Assembly: GCA_016938535.1 (NCBI GenBank)
Contig: JAFGUL010000063.1
Span: forward strand, 1 to 22,584
Direction of reading: 5' to 3'
Origin: Candidatus Delongbacteria bacterium
GTDB taxonomy: Bacteria; Delongbacteria; UBA4055
Length of the DNA: 22,584 nt
Positions within the stretch are counted from its first letter, which is position 1; each line of letters starts with the position of its first letter. A model generated the notes under the pieces. The model made no database searches. It saw nothing but the letters and a program-made list of their open reading frames with translations, and was not told the DNA's origin. Shown here one piece after another: positions 1 to 8,751 of the stretch. A program made the translations under genes and the position numbers.

Positions 1-428
1 CCGCACGCTCCAACAGAACCTTTCTGGCAAACAAAAGGCGTAACGCCTTTATTCAACAGATCAACAAGAGTCTGCGTTATCTCAAGTCTGATCCCTGAAT
101 TGCCGTGAGCGTGAACATTGATCCTTCCGAGCATCGCTCCTCTTACATATTCCACAGGCGCAGGATCACCTATCCCTGCAGCATGATTGTAGATCAGATA
201 TTTCTGGAAATCTTTTGTCTGATCTTCATCAAGAACAACTTCTGAGAATTCGCCGATACCTGTATTGACACCGTACATTATTTCTTTAGCTTTAACTTTC
301 TTTTCCAGCATTTCTCTGCAGATGTTGATCCTTTCTACCGCTTTAGGATGAAGTTTGACCTTTTCATTAAATCTGGCAACTCTGACGAGTTTTTCAATGC
401 TCAGTCCCGATCCCGTGATCACAACCAT
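1..428 (-). CDS. Aromatic amino acid / histidine ammonia-lyase paralogue, 3' part cut by window edge
   Basis: The first 142 residues of a MIO-type ammonia-lyase (PAL/HAL/TAL family) are visible; the rest lies left of the window. Family landmarks are the tyrosine loop YGVNTGIGEF (Y52), the NHAAGIG segment (H82) and the MIO-forming loop KGSVGAC ending at the edge. The residue that is Ser in the usual Ala-Ser-Gly triad is Cys142, read directly from codon TGC. The start ATG at 428 has AGGAG six bases upstream. It begins 12 bases after the stop of the full-length hutH, so the two are surely co-transcribed. Similarity to that neighbour is clear but not close, so this is an old paralogue rather than a recent duplicate. 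The substrate could be histidine or another aromatic amino acid, and an aminomutase is also possible; the determining residues are outside the window. Confidence 0.85.
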   Translation of the reverse strand, partial: MVVITGSGLSIEKLVRVARFNEKVKLHPKAVERINICREMLEKKVKAKEIMYGVNTGIGEFSEVVLDEDQTKDFQKYLIYNHAAGIGDPAPVEYVRGAMLGRINVHAHGNSGIRLEITQTLVDLLNKGVTPFVCQKGSVGAC

Positions 429-440
429 TATATTCTCCTG

Positions 441-1976
441 CTAAATTATTAATTTTCCGACAATTTTTTCTGTTTCTTTTACTATAAGTCCCGATCCGAT
501 AATTTCTGATGAAGCTACAATATCGGGATATATATATCTGTCTTCTTTCATGAAATCTATTTTTGACCTGACTTTTTTATGAACTGCCATGATCGCTTTT
601 GAAGATCTTTCCTGTCCTCTGAATTCAAGTGCCTGTGCGGAACATATCAGCTCGATAGCGAGAACATTTTGAACATTTTCAATAATATCGAGGCATTTTC
701 TTGCCGCGTGAGTTCCCATACTCACATGATCTTCCTTGTTAGCTGATGTGGGGATCGAGTCAACTGAAGCCGGATGGCACAGAACTTTATTCTCACTGAC
801 GAGTGCTGCAGCGGTTACCTGAGTCATCATAAAACCTGAATTCAGACCGCCTTTCTGAGTCAGAAAGGCAGGAAGTCCGTCACTTGTAGCCGGATCGACC
901 ATGTATGCGATCCTCCTTTCGCTGATACTTGCAAGTTCGGATAATGCTATTGCAAGGAAATCCATTGCGAAGGCGACAGGTTCTCCGTGAAAATTTCCTC
1001 CCGAGATGACATCGTGCCCCTTCTCAAAAACGAGGGGATTATCCGTAACGGAATTCATCTCGGTCTCTATAACATTTTTAACATGATTAAAAGTATCCCT
1101 TACCGCGCCGTGGACCTGCGGGATACACCTTAAACTGTAAGCGTCCTGGACTTTTTCGCAGTTGAGGTGAGAATGCAAAAGTGCCGAATCTTTTAAAATC
1201 TTTCTGAAATTGGCAGCCGTAGCTATCTGGCCTTTATGAGGTCTTGCGGCGTGGATCCTTTCATCGAATGCCGACAGTGAGCCTCTCAGCGCATCAAGGC
1301 TCATTGCTCCTGCGATATCCGCAGCTTTTATAAGGTTTTCAGCTTTAATGAGAGATACAGCTGCGATAGAAGTCATTACCTGAGTGCCGTTCAGAATTGC
1401 TAGACCTTCTTTCTGCTTAAGTTCCAGAACAGGAATTCCGGCTTTCTTCATTGCGTCTTCGCCGGTCATGAGCCTGCCTTTAATAAACGCATTTCCCTGG
1501 CCTGTCATCACCAGTGCCATATGCGAGAGCGGCGCAAGGTCACCGGAAGCTCCGACAGAACCTTTTTCCGGAATGAACGGAATTACACCTTTATTTATCA
1601 TGTGTTCAAGGGTTTCCGCCACTTTGAGCCTCACTCCGGAGAATCCCTGAAGAAAACTGTTGAGCTTCAGTACCATAATACCTTTGACGATATCTTCAGA
1701 GAGGGGTTTTCCGACACCTACGGCGTGAGAAAGAACGATATTTTTCTGTAGCTGAGCAGTGTCCTTTTTATCAATTATTACATTGCTGAATTTCCCGAAA
1801 CCTGTGTTTATCCCGTACCTTACAACATTTTTCTCAACGATTGATTCCACTATCGTTCTGCATTCATTTATCCTTTCTTTTGAAGTTTCATCTATTGAAA
1901 CAAAGAATCCTTCGTATAAAATCCTGCAGAATGCACGCAGATCAAGATTTTTTCCGTTCAGCGCTACTGTTTTCAT
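441..1976 (-). CDS. hutH: Histidine ammonia-lyase
   Basis: Cytosolic enzyme that removes ammonia from L-histidine to give trans-urocanate, the first step of histidine degradation. The 511 residues match the usual bacterial HAL length. Visible motifs are YGINTGFG (catalytic Tyr54), LSHAVGVG (His84), the MIO triad A143-S144-G145 inside KGSVGASGDLAPLSH, NGTQVM, YSLRCIPQVHGA and the histidase-type SANKEDHVSMGTHAARK, whose Glu favours histidine over phenylalanine or tyrosine. The frame stays open upstream to an in-frame ATG at 2000, but GGAG at 1988-1991 sits properly for the ATG at 1976, so I use that start. It is the first gene of a pair with the paralogue at the left edge. A hairpin at 2001-2021 separates it from the gene upstream. 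No hutU or hutI is in view. Confidence 0.95.
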   Translation of the reverse strand: MKTVALNGKNLDLRAFCRILYEGFFVSIDETSKERINECRTIVESIVEKNVVRYGINTGFGKFSNVIIDKKDTAQLQKNIVLSHAVGVGKPLSEDIVKGIMVLKLNSFLQGFSGVRLKVAETLEHMINKGVIPFIPEKGSVGASGDLAPLSHMALVMTGQGNAFIKGRLMTGEDAMKKAGIPVLELKQKEGLAILNGTQVMTSIAAVSLIKAENLIKAADIAGAMSLDALRGSLSAFDERIHAARPHKGQIATAANFRKILKDSALLHSHLNCEKVQDAYSLRCIPQVHGAVRDTFNHVKNVIETEMNSVTDNPLVFEKGHDVISGGNFHGEPVAFAMDFLAIALSELASISERRIAYMVDPATSDGLPAFLTQKGGLNSGFMMTQVTAAALVSENKVLCHPASVDSIPTSANKEDHVSMGTHAARKCLDIIENVQNVLAIELICSAQALEFRGQERSSKAIMAVHKKVRSKIDFMKEDRYIYPDIVASSEIIGSGLIVKETEKIVGKLII

Positions 1977-2000
1977 TATAATACTTTCTCCAAAATTCAA

Positions 2001-2021
2001 ACCGTCCGAATTTCGGACGGT
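2001..2021. terminator. Hairpin between TPR-protein gene and hutH
   Basis: ACCGTCCG and CGGACGGT form an 8-bp GC-rich stem around a short AT loop. On the plus strand it is followed by six T; on the minus strand by TTGAATTTT. It lies between the stop of the minus-strand secreted protein gene (2048) and the hutH ribosome binding site (1988). It most likely ends the former transcript. Its closeness to the hutH leader leaves a regulatory role possible. Confidence 0.6.
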
Positions 2022-2047
2022 TTTTTACAATTTGTATTTGATCAGGT

Positions 2048-3262
2048 TTATTCAACTGATATCTTCACTTCAACAGTATTTTTCACGATATCTCTAGGTA
2101 CTGAAACCATAGAAACGAATGTATCGATCGATCTTTTATGGAATACTTTATCTTTTACAGCACCCGAATATGTCATTCCGAAAGATGTCTTGAAAGACTG
2201 TTCTGCCTGATGGATCGTTTTTCCGTCTTTGTCAACAAATTTTACTGTAAGCATGAAGTTCTCTACATTTTTCTCGAAGATCTCTCTTTCAGTAAGTACT
2301 TTTGTGGCGTTCGGGTTGTAAACTCCGCCCTGAACCGCGCTTTGACCTCCGCTTGCAAATTTGCTTATCAGATCTGAAGTAATAGAGTAAACATCCTGCG
2401 AGAGGGTCAGTCTGATATCCATTTTAATGTCAAAATGCGACCCGACATTTCTCGGAGAAAGGCTTGTAGCTATGATCTCACCGGTATAATTTTTTGATAT
2501 TTTTCTTGTGATCATGTACTGCTTTCTGAAAGGAGTGCTGTTCTCATAATCAGTTTCCAGCAGGTTATAAGAGAAAATCCCGTTCCCGTAAAAATGCGAG
2601 AGTGCCTCATCATAAAGTTTTTTAGCTGTAGAATTTGTAGGGTCTTCCTTAAAAGCTTCTTCAAAAAAATCAGAGGCTCCTTTGTAGTCCTTGGATCTTA
2701 AATTGATCTTGCCTTTGTAAATATTTGCCATGCCGGTCCTTTTAACCGTAAGATCGATCTGCTTGATCTTCGATAACTCGTCCATGGAAAGATTCAGTCT
2801 CAAATTATTGCAAATAGGCTGAGTAATATAGGAAACCATTGTATAGAGGTCATTTGCATATCCCTGAATTACGATAGGTGAGTTCGTGAAATTCTCTTTC
2901 AGGTCATAAACGACTATGTTGGCAGGCAGGCTGTTGTCCTGATTAACACTGTAATTTCCAGTAACAACAAAATCAAGACCGAAATTCGATTTGATGTCCT
3001 CGCTGAACGAATTGATGCTTCTGGTGTTGATTGACGGATTCATACCTTTCGATACAAGGAAATCATATATCTGATCGTCAGTAATTACATTTATCTCTCT
3101 GACTGCTCCAAGTTTTTCCGCAAGGATGTCGGCCAGTGCATAACCGATCCATTTGTTCTGAAGATCCCCTCCGGTTTGAGTCAGAGAGTAGAATCCTACA
3201 TTGACTTTGGCAAACAGAACTGCCGCGGTCAGAACCAGTAAAATAAAAATCTTCCTAATCAT
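2048..3262 (-). CDS. Secreted TPR-containing protein with TolB-N/FlgO-like N-terminal domain
   Basis: The 404-residue protein starts with a clear Sec signal peptide (MIRKIFILLVLTAAVLFA, cleavage near residue 18). Residues about 20-150 have the pattern of periplasmic domains that assemble a short-lived nucleotide- or peptide-like pocket (TolB N-terminal or FlgO-like): a VNVGFYSL strand, an IGYALADILAEKL helix, then INVITDDQIYDFL and FGLDFVVTGNYSV. This assignment is by fold pattern only. Residues about 185-225 form at least one TPR unit (YKGKINLRSKDYKGASDFFEEAFKEDPTN). The C-terminal 150 residues look beta-rich and are not recognised. The ATG at 3262 is preceded by GTGAGG with good spacing. 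It is divergent from the outer-membrane-like gene, with a 208-base AT-rich gap. Function unknown; probably periplasmic. Confidence 0.7.
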   Translation of the reverse strand: MIRKIFILLVLTAAVLFAKVNVGFYSLTQTGGDLQNKWIGYALADILAEKLGAVREINVITDDQIYDFLVSKGMNPSINTRSINSFSEDIKSNFGLDFVVTGNYSVNQDNSLPANIVVYDLKENFTNSPIVIQGYANDLYTMVSYITQPICNNLRLNLSMDELSKIKQIDLTVKRTGMANIYKGKINLRSKDYKGASDFFEEAFKEDPTNSTAKKLYDEALSHFYGNGIFSYNLLETDYENSTPFRKQYMITRKISKNYTGEIIATSLSPRNVGSHFDIKMDIRLTLSQDVYSITSDLISKFASGGQSAVQGGVYNPNATKVLTEREIFEKNVENFMLTVKFVDKDGKTIHQAEQSFKTSFGMTYSGAVKDKVFHKRSIDTFVSMVSVPRDIVKNTVEVKISVE

Positions 3263-3470
3263 TTTGTAACCTCACTTATTTGTTATTTATTGCATTTATT
3301 TCAACTTTTTTTGTTACTAAAGCTGAATTATAGCTTAAATTTAGATTATTAGCAAGCTTTTTTATTTGAACAAATTGCAATAAATTTTGTTCATCAGAGA
3401 ATAATTGCTTGAATTATCGTTGTTTAACTTATAATTTACATGTTAATATTTATTGAAGAGGCTTGAATTA
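3263..3470. promoter_or_regulatory. Divergent intergenic region with a probable plus-strand promoter
   Basis: This AT-rich gap lies between two divergent exported-protein genes and should hold both promoters. On the plus strand a perfect TATAAT lies at 3430-3435, about 40 bases before the chosen GTG start; no good -35 sits at ideal distance. An imperfect inverted repeat, GAACAAA at 3368-3374 with TTTGTTC at 3386-3392, could be an operator, but this is weak. AAGAGG at 3455-3460 is the ribosome binding site for the plus-strand gene. Confidence 0.4.
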
Positions 3471-6400
3471 GTGGGTTGGGTTTCAAAGAACATAATGCTT
3501 TTTTCAGCTGTAATTATCATCTTAACATCTGCAAAGCTCAGGGCGGATGAATTTTATGAAGGGCTCGAAGGTAAAACATTCTCAAGATATATTTTACATG
3601 ATCCGATCCAGGCAGATACCCTCACTATCCCGGAGATCTTGGAGGAGAATGAAATTTTTACAGATCTCAAAAGAAAGGGAGTCATATACAGGGGGTTGAA
3701 TATCGATGCCGGCTCGGGAGTGGGTATTGTTTCCGGTTTCAATCTCGAACTCAACGGAAGGATATCAGAAAATGTTGATGTATCCGCATATATTTCTGAT
3801 GATAATCTTGCAATGTCCGAAGAAGGTTCAACGGAAGCTTTATCAAATATTGAGAACATTCATATTCAGTTCAGACATCCTAATTTTCTTACAAGAATGG
3901 GTGATCATGACTACACTTATAAGGAAGGTGAGTTCGGATCACTTGAAAGAAAAGTTTCGGGAGTCTATGCTAATGTCTCAATTAACGGTCAGTATGCCGA
4001 AGCTTTCGTGTCAGCCGAAAAGGAAGAAAATAAAACTGCGGAGTTTTCAGGAATGGAAGGTGTTCTCGGCCCCTATCTGATCTCAGAAAATAATTCCCGA
4101 GCTGAAATAATAAAGAATTCCGAAACAGTTTATCTTAACGGCATAGAAATGAGACGGGGTGATGAATATTTCTGTGATTACGAAACATCAGAATTATATT
4201 TCAGGCACGGAAATCTGATAAGTGACGGTGACAGGATAATAGTTGACTACAGATCATATAAAGATGATTACGAGAGGATCTCATACGCACTTGCATCGCA
4301 AAATAAGCTCTTAAATGACAAGCTCAGTTTAAAAATTCATTACTATTCTGAAAATGATGACATGGAAAAACCTTTGAATTTTGAACTTAACTCCGGGATC
4401 AGGACTGCTATGGAAAGTGCGGGAAGCGTGAGCAGCATAAGAATCCCGGGATATGAATCATCTGAAAGCGGTGATTACGACCTGCTGTCCCCGGATTCAA
4501 CTCATTTTGTGTATTCAGGAGCAAGTAACGGGAGTTACAGGGTCAGATTTTCATATTTTGAAGACGGGGGAGAGTATTATCTGTCCTACGACAGCACGGG
4601 AACCGCGATTTATGTTTATGATCCTGTGAACGGGGGCGATTATCTGCCTGAATTAGTGATAGAGACACCGGGTTCGTATTCCAGGATACACGGAACTGTC
4701 CTTTATCAAGATAAGTATTTTGAATCGGAAACTGAAGTTGCGGCATCTGATATTATCAGAAATCGTTATTACATGGATGAGCACGAATTTAAAGGCATCG
4801 GAACGGCTCAGAAGATCACTTTGAGCACTGAGGATGGAAAATCAGGAATATTCAGACTAGTTCTGTCCGGGAAGCATTACAACAGTGATCTTATATTACC
4901 TTCAAGACTGGTGGAGGCGGCTACCGAGGAAGATATAGACTACGGGGAAAAGATCAGTGGGCATGATTTTCTAAGATACGGCGGAAATTTAAGTCACAGG
5001 TATAGAGAATATACAGATAACAGGATTATTTTTAACCGGACTGAGACTGAAAATGATCTCTTTGAGAATTCTGCCGTATTCAGATCGTCAGGTAATTTCG
5101 GCGGTTATTCCTACAAAGCCGACATAGAGCTGAAAAGGCTGTCTGAAGATTCACTCGAGACAGAAAAAGATACTTATTTTTTGTCTAATTCCTTCAGAAG
5201 AGGAAGTGCAGTGCTTTCACCTTTCCTCAGGAACAGAATTTATAAGACCATTGAAGATAGCGGCAGTTCAGGGACAGAAGAAAGATCGGCCGGAGGGAGA
5301 GTAGAGTATTCTTTTAATGATCTTTTCGGTTTAAGTAACAGCACGGAATTCAGTGTCAAAAGCGAAGTGAAAAATGATACAAGAAATGTGTATTTACGCA
5401 GAACGGCGAATGTATTAAAACTGAAGAACAGAACGGGTACTGTATTCAATTCTGAATTGACATGGACCAAAGCAATTAATAATTACGCAGACAAAGACTC
5501 TTCTGATAATAATTACGACCTGCTTAATATCAAGGCAAATTATAACAGGAGCAACAATTACAGGATCTATCTCGAATACGGGACTGAAGTAAGTTCTTAT
5601 ACTCCCAAAGTCAGGACCTACTACCGGGTTGAAGAGGGAACAGGATCATACATTCTTCTTGACGGCGAATATTTCCCCGATGACTTCGGTAATTACGATT
5701 ACTATGTAAATTATTCAGGCAGTCCGGTCAATCTGACGGGAGTTGAGCTTGATCTCAGGTCTTTTTTCGACCCTGACGAAATTGAGAACAGAGGTAATAT
5801 CTTATACTGGCTGTCAAGGTTTGACCTGAGTCAGGATATAACTGTTACCGAAAGAACTAAAAATCCGCCGATCAGCGACATAATGTTCCTTAACCTGACA
5901 GAATTTCAGAACGATTCAACAGTGAAAGGCCTGATAGAGAGCAGAACAGTGGTCCATTTTCTCAAAAAGGAGCGAAACAGCTTTGAATACAGTTATAATT
6001 ATAGAAAGAATGTTCTGAAAGAGTATCAGAATTACTCCGAGAACACTATTTCGTCCGGTCACTATCTTTCATACAGGAACAGATCGGGAGATCTTGCACA
6101 TAAAATATCAGGGAGTACATCTTCATTTGAAAGATTCAACTCGTCGGGAAATTTAAGGACTGATGACATACGGTCATCATATATTAGTTATACATTCAGG
6201 CATGATACCGCCCCCGGTTCAAATTATTCTCTCACCTTTGAGTACGGCAATGAATACGAAAGTGAAAGAGAACTTGAGTCTGAAAGTTATAAGTTTTCAC
6301 CGGCCCTTTCATTCAGAATGACTGATAAAGGTGTAATTAGAGCAGGTATGGATGTTATCCGGATCGAATCCGATAAACAAACAGTATTCAGTATGAATTC

Positions 6401-6557
6401 AGGAATGGGGCAGGGATGGAGCTATAGATGGAATTTATCAGCCGATCACGAATTCGGAAAAGACATTTCCGGCAGTTTAAACTATTTCGGCAGGAAATTA
6501 TCCTATGACAAGAAACCGTTCCACGAGATGAGGATCGAATTCAGAATGAATTTGTAA
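3471..6557 (+). CDS. Very large outer-membrane beta-barrel-like protein
   Basis: About 1028 residues. I choose GTG at 3471 because AAGAGG lies ten bases before it and because it gives a compact signal peptide, GWVSKNIMLFSAVIIILTSAKLRA, with cleavage before DEFYEG. An upstream TTG at 3453 would place the Shine-Dalgarno inside the gene. The chain has no internal hydrophobic helix. It is rich in Tyr, Ser, Asp, Asn and Arg, with alternating polar/aromatic strands typical of a beta-barrel, and ends in a strand-like HEMRIEFRMNL. Around residues 215-265 it has a VYLNGIEMRRGDEYFCDYETSELYF unit followed by DRIIVDYRSY. I associate this with large outer-membrane or surface proteins of FCB-group bacteria, but I cannot name a family. 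A lipoprotein gene follows 65 bases downstream, so they may act together in the outer membrane. Confidence 0.65.
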   Translation: MGWVSKNIMLFSAVIIILTSAKLRADEFYEGLEGKTFSRYILHDPIQADTLTIPEILEENEIFTDLKRKGVIYRGLNIDAGSGVGIVSGFNLELNGRISENVDVSAYISDDNLAMSEEGSTEALSNIENIHIQFRHPNFLTRMGDHDYTYKEGEFGSLERKVSGVYANVSINGQYAEAFVSAEKEENKTAEFSGMEGVLGPYLISENNSRAEIIKNSETVYLNGIEMRRGDEYFCDYETSELYFRHGNLISDGDRIIVDYRSYKDDYERISYALASQNKLLNDKLSLKIHYYSENDDMEKPLNFELNSGIRTAMESAGSVSSIRIPGYESSESGDYDLLSPDSTHFVYSGASNGSYRVRFSYFEDGGEYYLSYDSTGTAIYVYDPVNGGDYLPELVIETPGSYSRIHGTVLYQDKYFESETEVAASDIIRNRYYMDEHEFKGIGTAQKITLSTEDGKSGIFRLVLSGKHYNSDLILPSRLVEAATEEDIDYGEKISGHDFLRYGGNLSHRYREYTDNRIIFNRTETENDLFENSAVFRSSGNFGGYSYKADIELKRLSEDSLETEKDTYFLSNSFRRGSAVLSPFLRNRIYKTIEDSGSSGTEERSAGGRVEYSFNDLFGLSNSTEFSVKSEVKNDTRNVYLRRTANVLKLKNRTGTVFNSELTWTKAINNYADKDSSDNNYDLLNIKANYNRSNNYRIYLEYGTEVSSYTPKVRTYYRVEEGTGSYILLDGEYFPDDFGNYDYYVNYSGSPVNLTGVELDLRSFFDPDEIENRGNILYWLSRFDLSQDITVTERTKNPPISDIMFLNLTEFQNDSTVKGLIESRTVVHFLKKERNSFEYSYNYRKNVLKEYQNYSENTISSGHYLSYRNRSGDLAHKISGSTSSFERFNSSGNLRTDDIRSSYISYTFRHDTAPGSNYSLTFEYGNEYESERELESESYKFSPALSFRMTDKGVIRAGMDVIRIESDKQTVFSMNSGMGQGWSYRWNLSADHEFGKDISGSLNYFGRKLSYDKKPFHEMRIEFRMNL

Positions 6558-6622
6558 ATTTATATAACTTGAAATCAGGAGCATTTTTACTTATATTAGG
6601 GCAAAATTACGGAGTTCTAACT

Positions 6623-7747
6623 ATGAAATTTTTTATCGGAACATTGATCACGGTTTTAACAGCACTTCTTATTCTCAGTTGTGTAAGTCAGGATAAGAAT
6701 TATTCGGTTAAAGAGTTGAACGGTGTTAAATACTACAATAATAATGGTCTTCCCAACGGAACTTATTCTCCGAAAGCAACATTACTGTTTGAGCTCAAAG
6801 GACCGGAGAATGTCCCCGATTCTATGGCAGGTTTCGGAAATATATATAATGTTATTACAGATTTGAACGATAATATTTATATTCTTGACGGTGAACATGC
6901 AACGATCAAAAAATACAACAGGAACGGAGAATTCGAAAGGTATTTTCCCGAGCAGAGCGGAATCAGCGTAGAACAGTTTCAGAATCCTACACAGTTCGCG
7001 ATGCTTTATGACACACTTTTAGTTTTCGATCCTCCTTCGGGAAAATATGTAAGATATCTCAATAACGGTAAATTTATTGAATCACAGTTCGTGATGGCAG
7101 GATTAAGACCTGTATCGCTTCAGTCTGACGGCAAAACTAATCTTAGCAGTTTTGCCCCAACAATCGAGAATATCGACAGCGTCAGTTATTCTGTAAATAA
7201 GTTGTGCGTTCTGAACGGGAAATTGAAGATAGAGTTCGTGGTCAGAGAAATGAAGATCCCTATGGATGAGAATTTTTTCTTCCCCGATATACTTACATCA
7301 TATTTTGCTAAGGACGGACTGTTTTACATAGCCGAGAATACGAGCGGAATGTACAAGATTTATGTAGCGGACAACAGAGGGAGAATGATCTATGAGACAG
7401 AAAAATCCTACGAGAAGATCCCGTACAATGAATATGAGAGAGAGCAGCTGAATGAGTTTATCGTCGCTTCGAATTTTGATCCTCTGGATCCTTCAAAAGA
7501 ATATTACAAGAAAGCTGTGAATCAGATTCAGGTAGATAAGAAGGACAGGATATGGGCTCAGCCTTCAATGATAAGGACAGAAGCTAATCAGGATTCATTT
7601 TATGTGGATATATTCGACGGCGGTGTTTTTATAAACCGTACAGTTCTTGATTTCGCTTCGGGAAATGAAATATTCATGCTCAGGGGAAACAGACTTTTCG
7701 TGATCGCAGATGACAGAAGATCTGTCAGAGTATATGATTACGAATAG
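6623..7747 (+). CDS. Lipoprotein with six-bladed beta-propeller (NHL-like) repeats
   Basis: The ATG at 6623 has GGAG eight bases upstream. The product has a lipoprotein signal MKFFIGTLITVLTALLILSC, with Cys20 as lipidation site; a longer in-frame reading from 6569 would bury this signal. The 374 residues contain repeated propeller-like units such as NVITDLNDNIYILDGEHATIKKYNRNGEFERYF, then QFAMLYDTLLVFDPPSGKYVRYLNNGKF and later YFAKDGLFYIAENTSGMYKIYVADNRGRMIYE. These match the pattern of the six-bladed beta-propeller lipoproteins common in Bacteroidota and relatives. No enzyme motif is visible. It probably shares a transcript with the large outer-membrane-like protein upstream. Its stop is 11 bases from the convergent PF04008 gene, with no obvious hairpin between. 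Confidence 0.7.
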   Translation: MKFFIGTLITVLTALLILSCVSQDKNYSVKELNGVKYYNNNGLPNGTYSPKATLLFELKGPENVPDSMAGFGNIYNVITDLNDNIYILDGEHATIKKYNRNGEFERYFPEQSGISVEQFQNPTQFAMLYDTLLVFDPPSGKYVRYLNNGKFIESQFVMAGLRPVSLQSDGKTNLSSFAPTIENIDSVSYSVNKLCVLNGKLKIEFVVREMKIPMDENFFFPDILTSYFAKDGLFYIAENTSGMYKIYVADNRGRMIYETEKSYEKIPYNEYEREQLNEFIVASNFDPLDPSKEYYKKAVNQIQVDKKDRIWAQPSMIRTEANQDSFYVDIFDGGVFINRTVLDFASGNEIFMLRGNRLFVIADDRRSVRVYDYE

Positions 7748-7758
7748 AGGTACCGGGA

Positions 7759-8241
7759 TCAGAGCTTATAGTTGATCTTTCTCAGAAATTCTTTTCGCCA
7801 AACTTTATCTTCATCACCCTCGATACCGGTCTGCTTTGAACCGTCTATCACTCCGATTATTCCGCGACCCTGATCAGTTTGTGCGACCAGGACTTCGACC
7901 GGATTTGCTGTGGCGCAGAATATTCCGCACACTTCAGGAACATCCTTGATCCTCTGCAGAACATTTATCGGGAAAGCGTTCTTCATTATGATTATGAAGC
8001 TGTGTCCGCATGAAAGTCTTAAAGCATTCTCTGAAGCCAGTTTTGAAAGATCATTATCATTTCCGTCAAATCTTACAAGGCATTTACCCGATGCTTCACA
8101 GAATCCTATCCCGAATTTTATTCCGGGCACCGTGTTGACAAGAGCTTCATATATATCTTCTACGGTCTTAATGAAATGTGACTGACCCAGTATTATGTTA
8201 GCATCTTCGGGGAAATCGAGTTTAACTGTTGTGATGTCCAT
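7759..8241 (-). CDS. Adenosine-specific kinase family protein (PF04008 / COG1839)
   Basis: This 160-residue cytosolic protein matches the PF04008 family almost end to end: an N-terminal [24 protein letters not shown], then [74 protein letters not shown], and the C-terminal [12 protein letters not shown]. The family is best known from archaea and thermophilic bacteria. The name rests on reported adenosine binding and phosphorylation; its pathway role is unsettled. The ATG at 8241 has AGAGG six bases upstream. It lies 12 bases after lptE on the same strand and is probably the last gene of that operon. Confidence 0.85.
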   Translation of the reverse strand: MDITTVKLDFPEDANIILGQSHFIKTVEDIYEALVNTVPGIKFGIGFCEASGKCLVRFDGNDNDLSKLASENALRLSCGHSFIIIMKNAFPINVLQRIKDVPEVCGIFCATANPVEVLVAQTDQGRGIIGVIDGSKQTGIEGDEDKVWRKEFLRKINYKL

Positions 8242-8253
8242 TTGCAGCCTCTT

Positions 8254-8751
8254 TTACCAGTTTGAACTTAATCCGATCACGATGCTGTCGGAAAGTTTTT
8301 CTATAAGTGTTTCAAAAGCACTGTCCCTCGCCGAATCGCCTCCGGTAGGATCATAATATTCAGTTTCTGAGATATTAAGGCTTTTGACTATAAAATCCTG
8401 AGAATTATTGTCATAAAAATTCACTTCTACCGACATCGTCATGTAAATATTGTCTGCGATCTCGTCCCTTGTCTGGGATACGAAATTTTCGCTGTAAGAT
8501 CTTATAGTTCCAAAAATTTTTGAGTCTGCTGCAGACGAATTCTCGATCTCGAAATAATTATAGTCTTCGATCTTTTGTGTAACACGGTCACGCAATATTT
8601 CCGGCAGATCAAGATCATATCTTCCTGAATTATCCTCAAAAACGAGAAGCTGGGCGTTCTTAACTCCCGAAGGTATGCTTTTTCCCGAGAAGGAATAATT
8701 CCCGCATGAGGTGACCAAAAAAAGCATTGCGGATAAAAAAACATATTTCAT
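8254..8751 (-). CDS. lptE: LPS-assembly lipoprotein LptE family
   Basis: A 165-residue lipoprotein with signal MKYVFLSAMLFLVTSC (lipidated Cys16), followed by CGNYSFSG as in FCB-type LptE proteins. The body has the LptE pattern: SIPSGVKNAQLLVFEDNSGRYDL, then EILRDRVTQKIEDYNYFEI, AADSKIFGTIRSYSENF, and a strand pair with VEVNFYDNNSQDFIVKS. LptE partners the LptD barrel at the outer membrane in the last step of LPS delivery. Its ATG overlaps the stop of the upstream sigma-54 activator by four bases (8748-8751), so translation is coupled. The assignment is by pattern and context; sequence identity in this family is low. Confidence 0.75.
   Translation of the reverse strand: MKYVFLSAMLFLVTSCGNYSFSGKSIPSGVKNAQLLVFEDNSGRYDLDLPEILRDRVTQKIEDYNYFEIENSSAADSKIFGTIRSYSENFVSQTRDEIADNIYMTMSVEVNFYDNNSQDFIVKSLNISETEYYDPTGGDSARDSAFETLIEKLSDSIVIGLSSNW

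Noticed and set aside
1384..2097. Plus-strand open frames opposite hutH
   Set aside because: They are shadows of the hutH codons, without start sites or family motifs.
3368..3392. Inverted repeat GAACAAA/TTTGTTC as an operator
   Set aside because: Seven AT-rich pairs in a very AT-rich gap is weak; noted in the intergenic entry but not claimed as a site.
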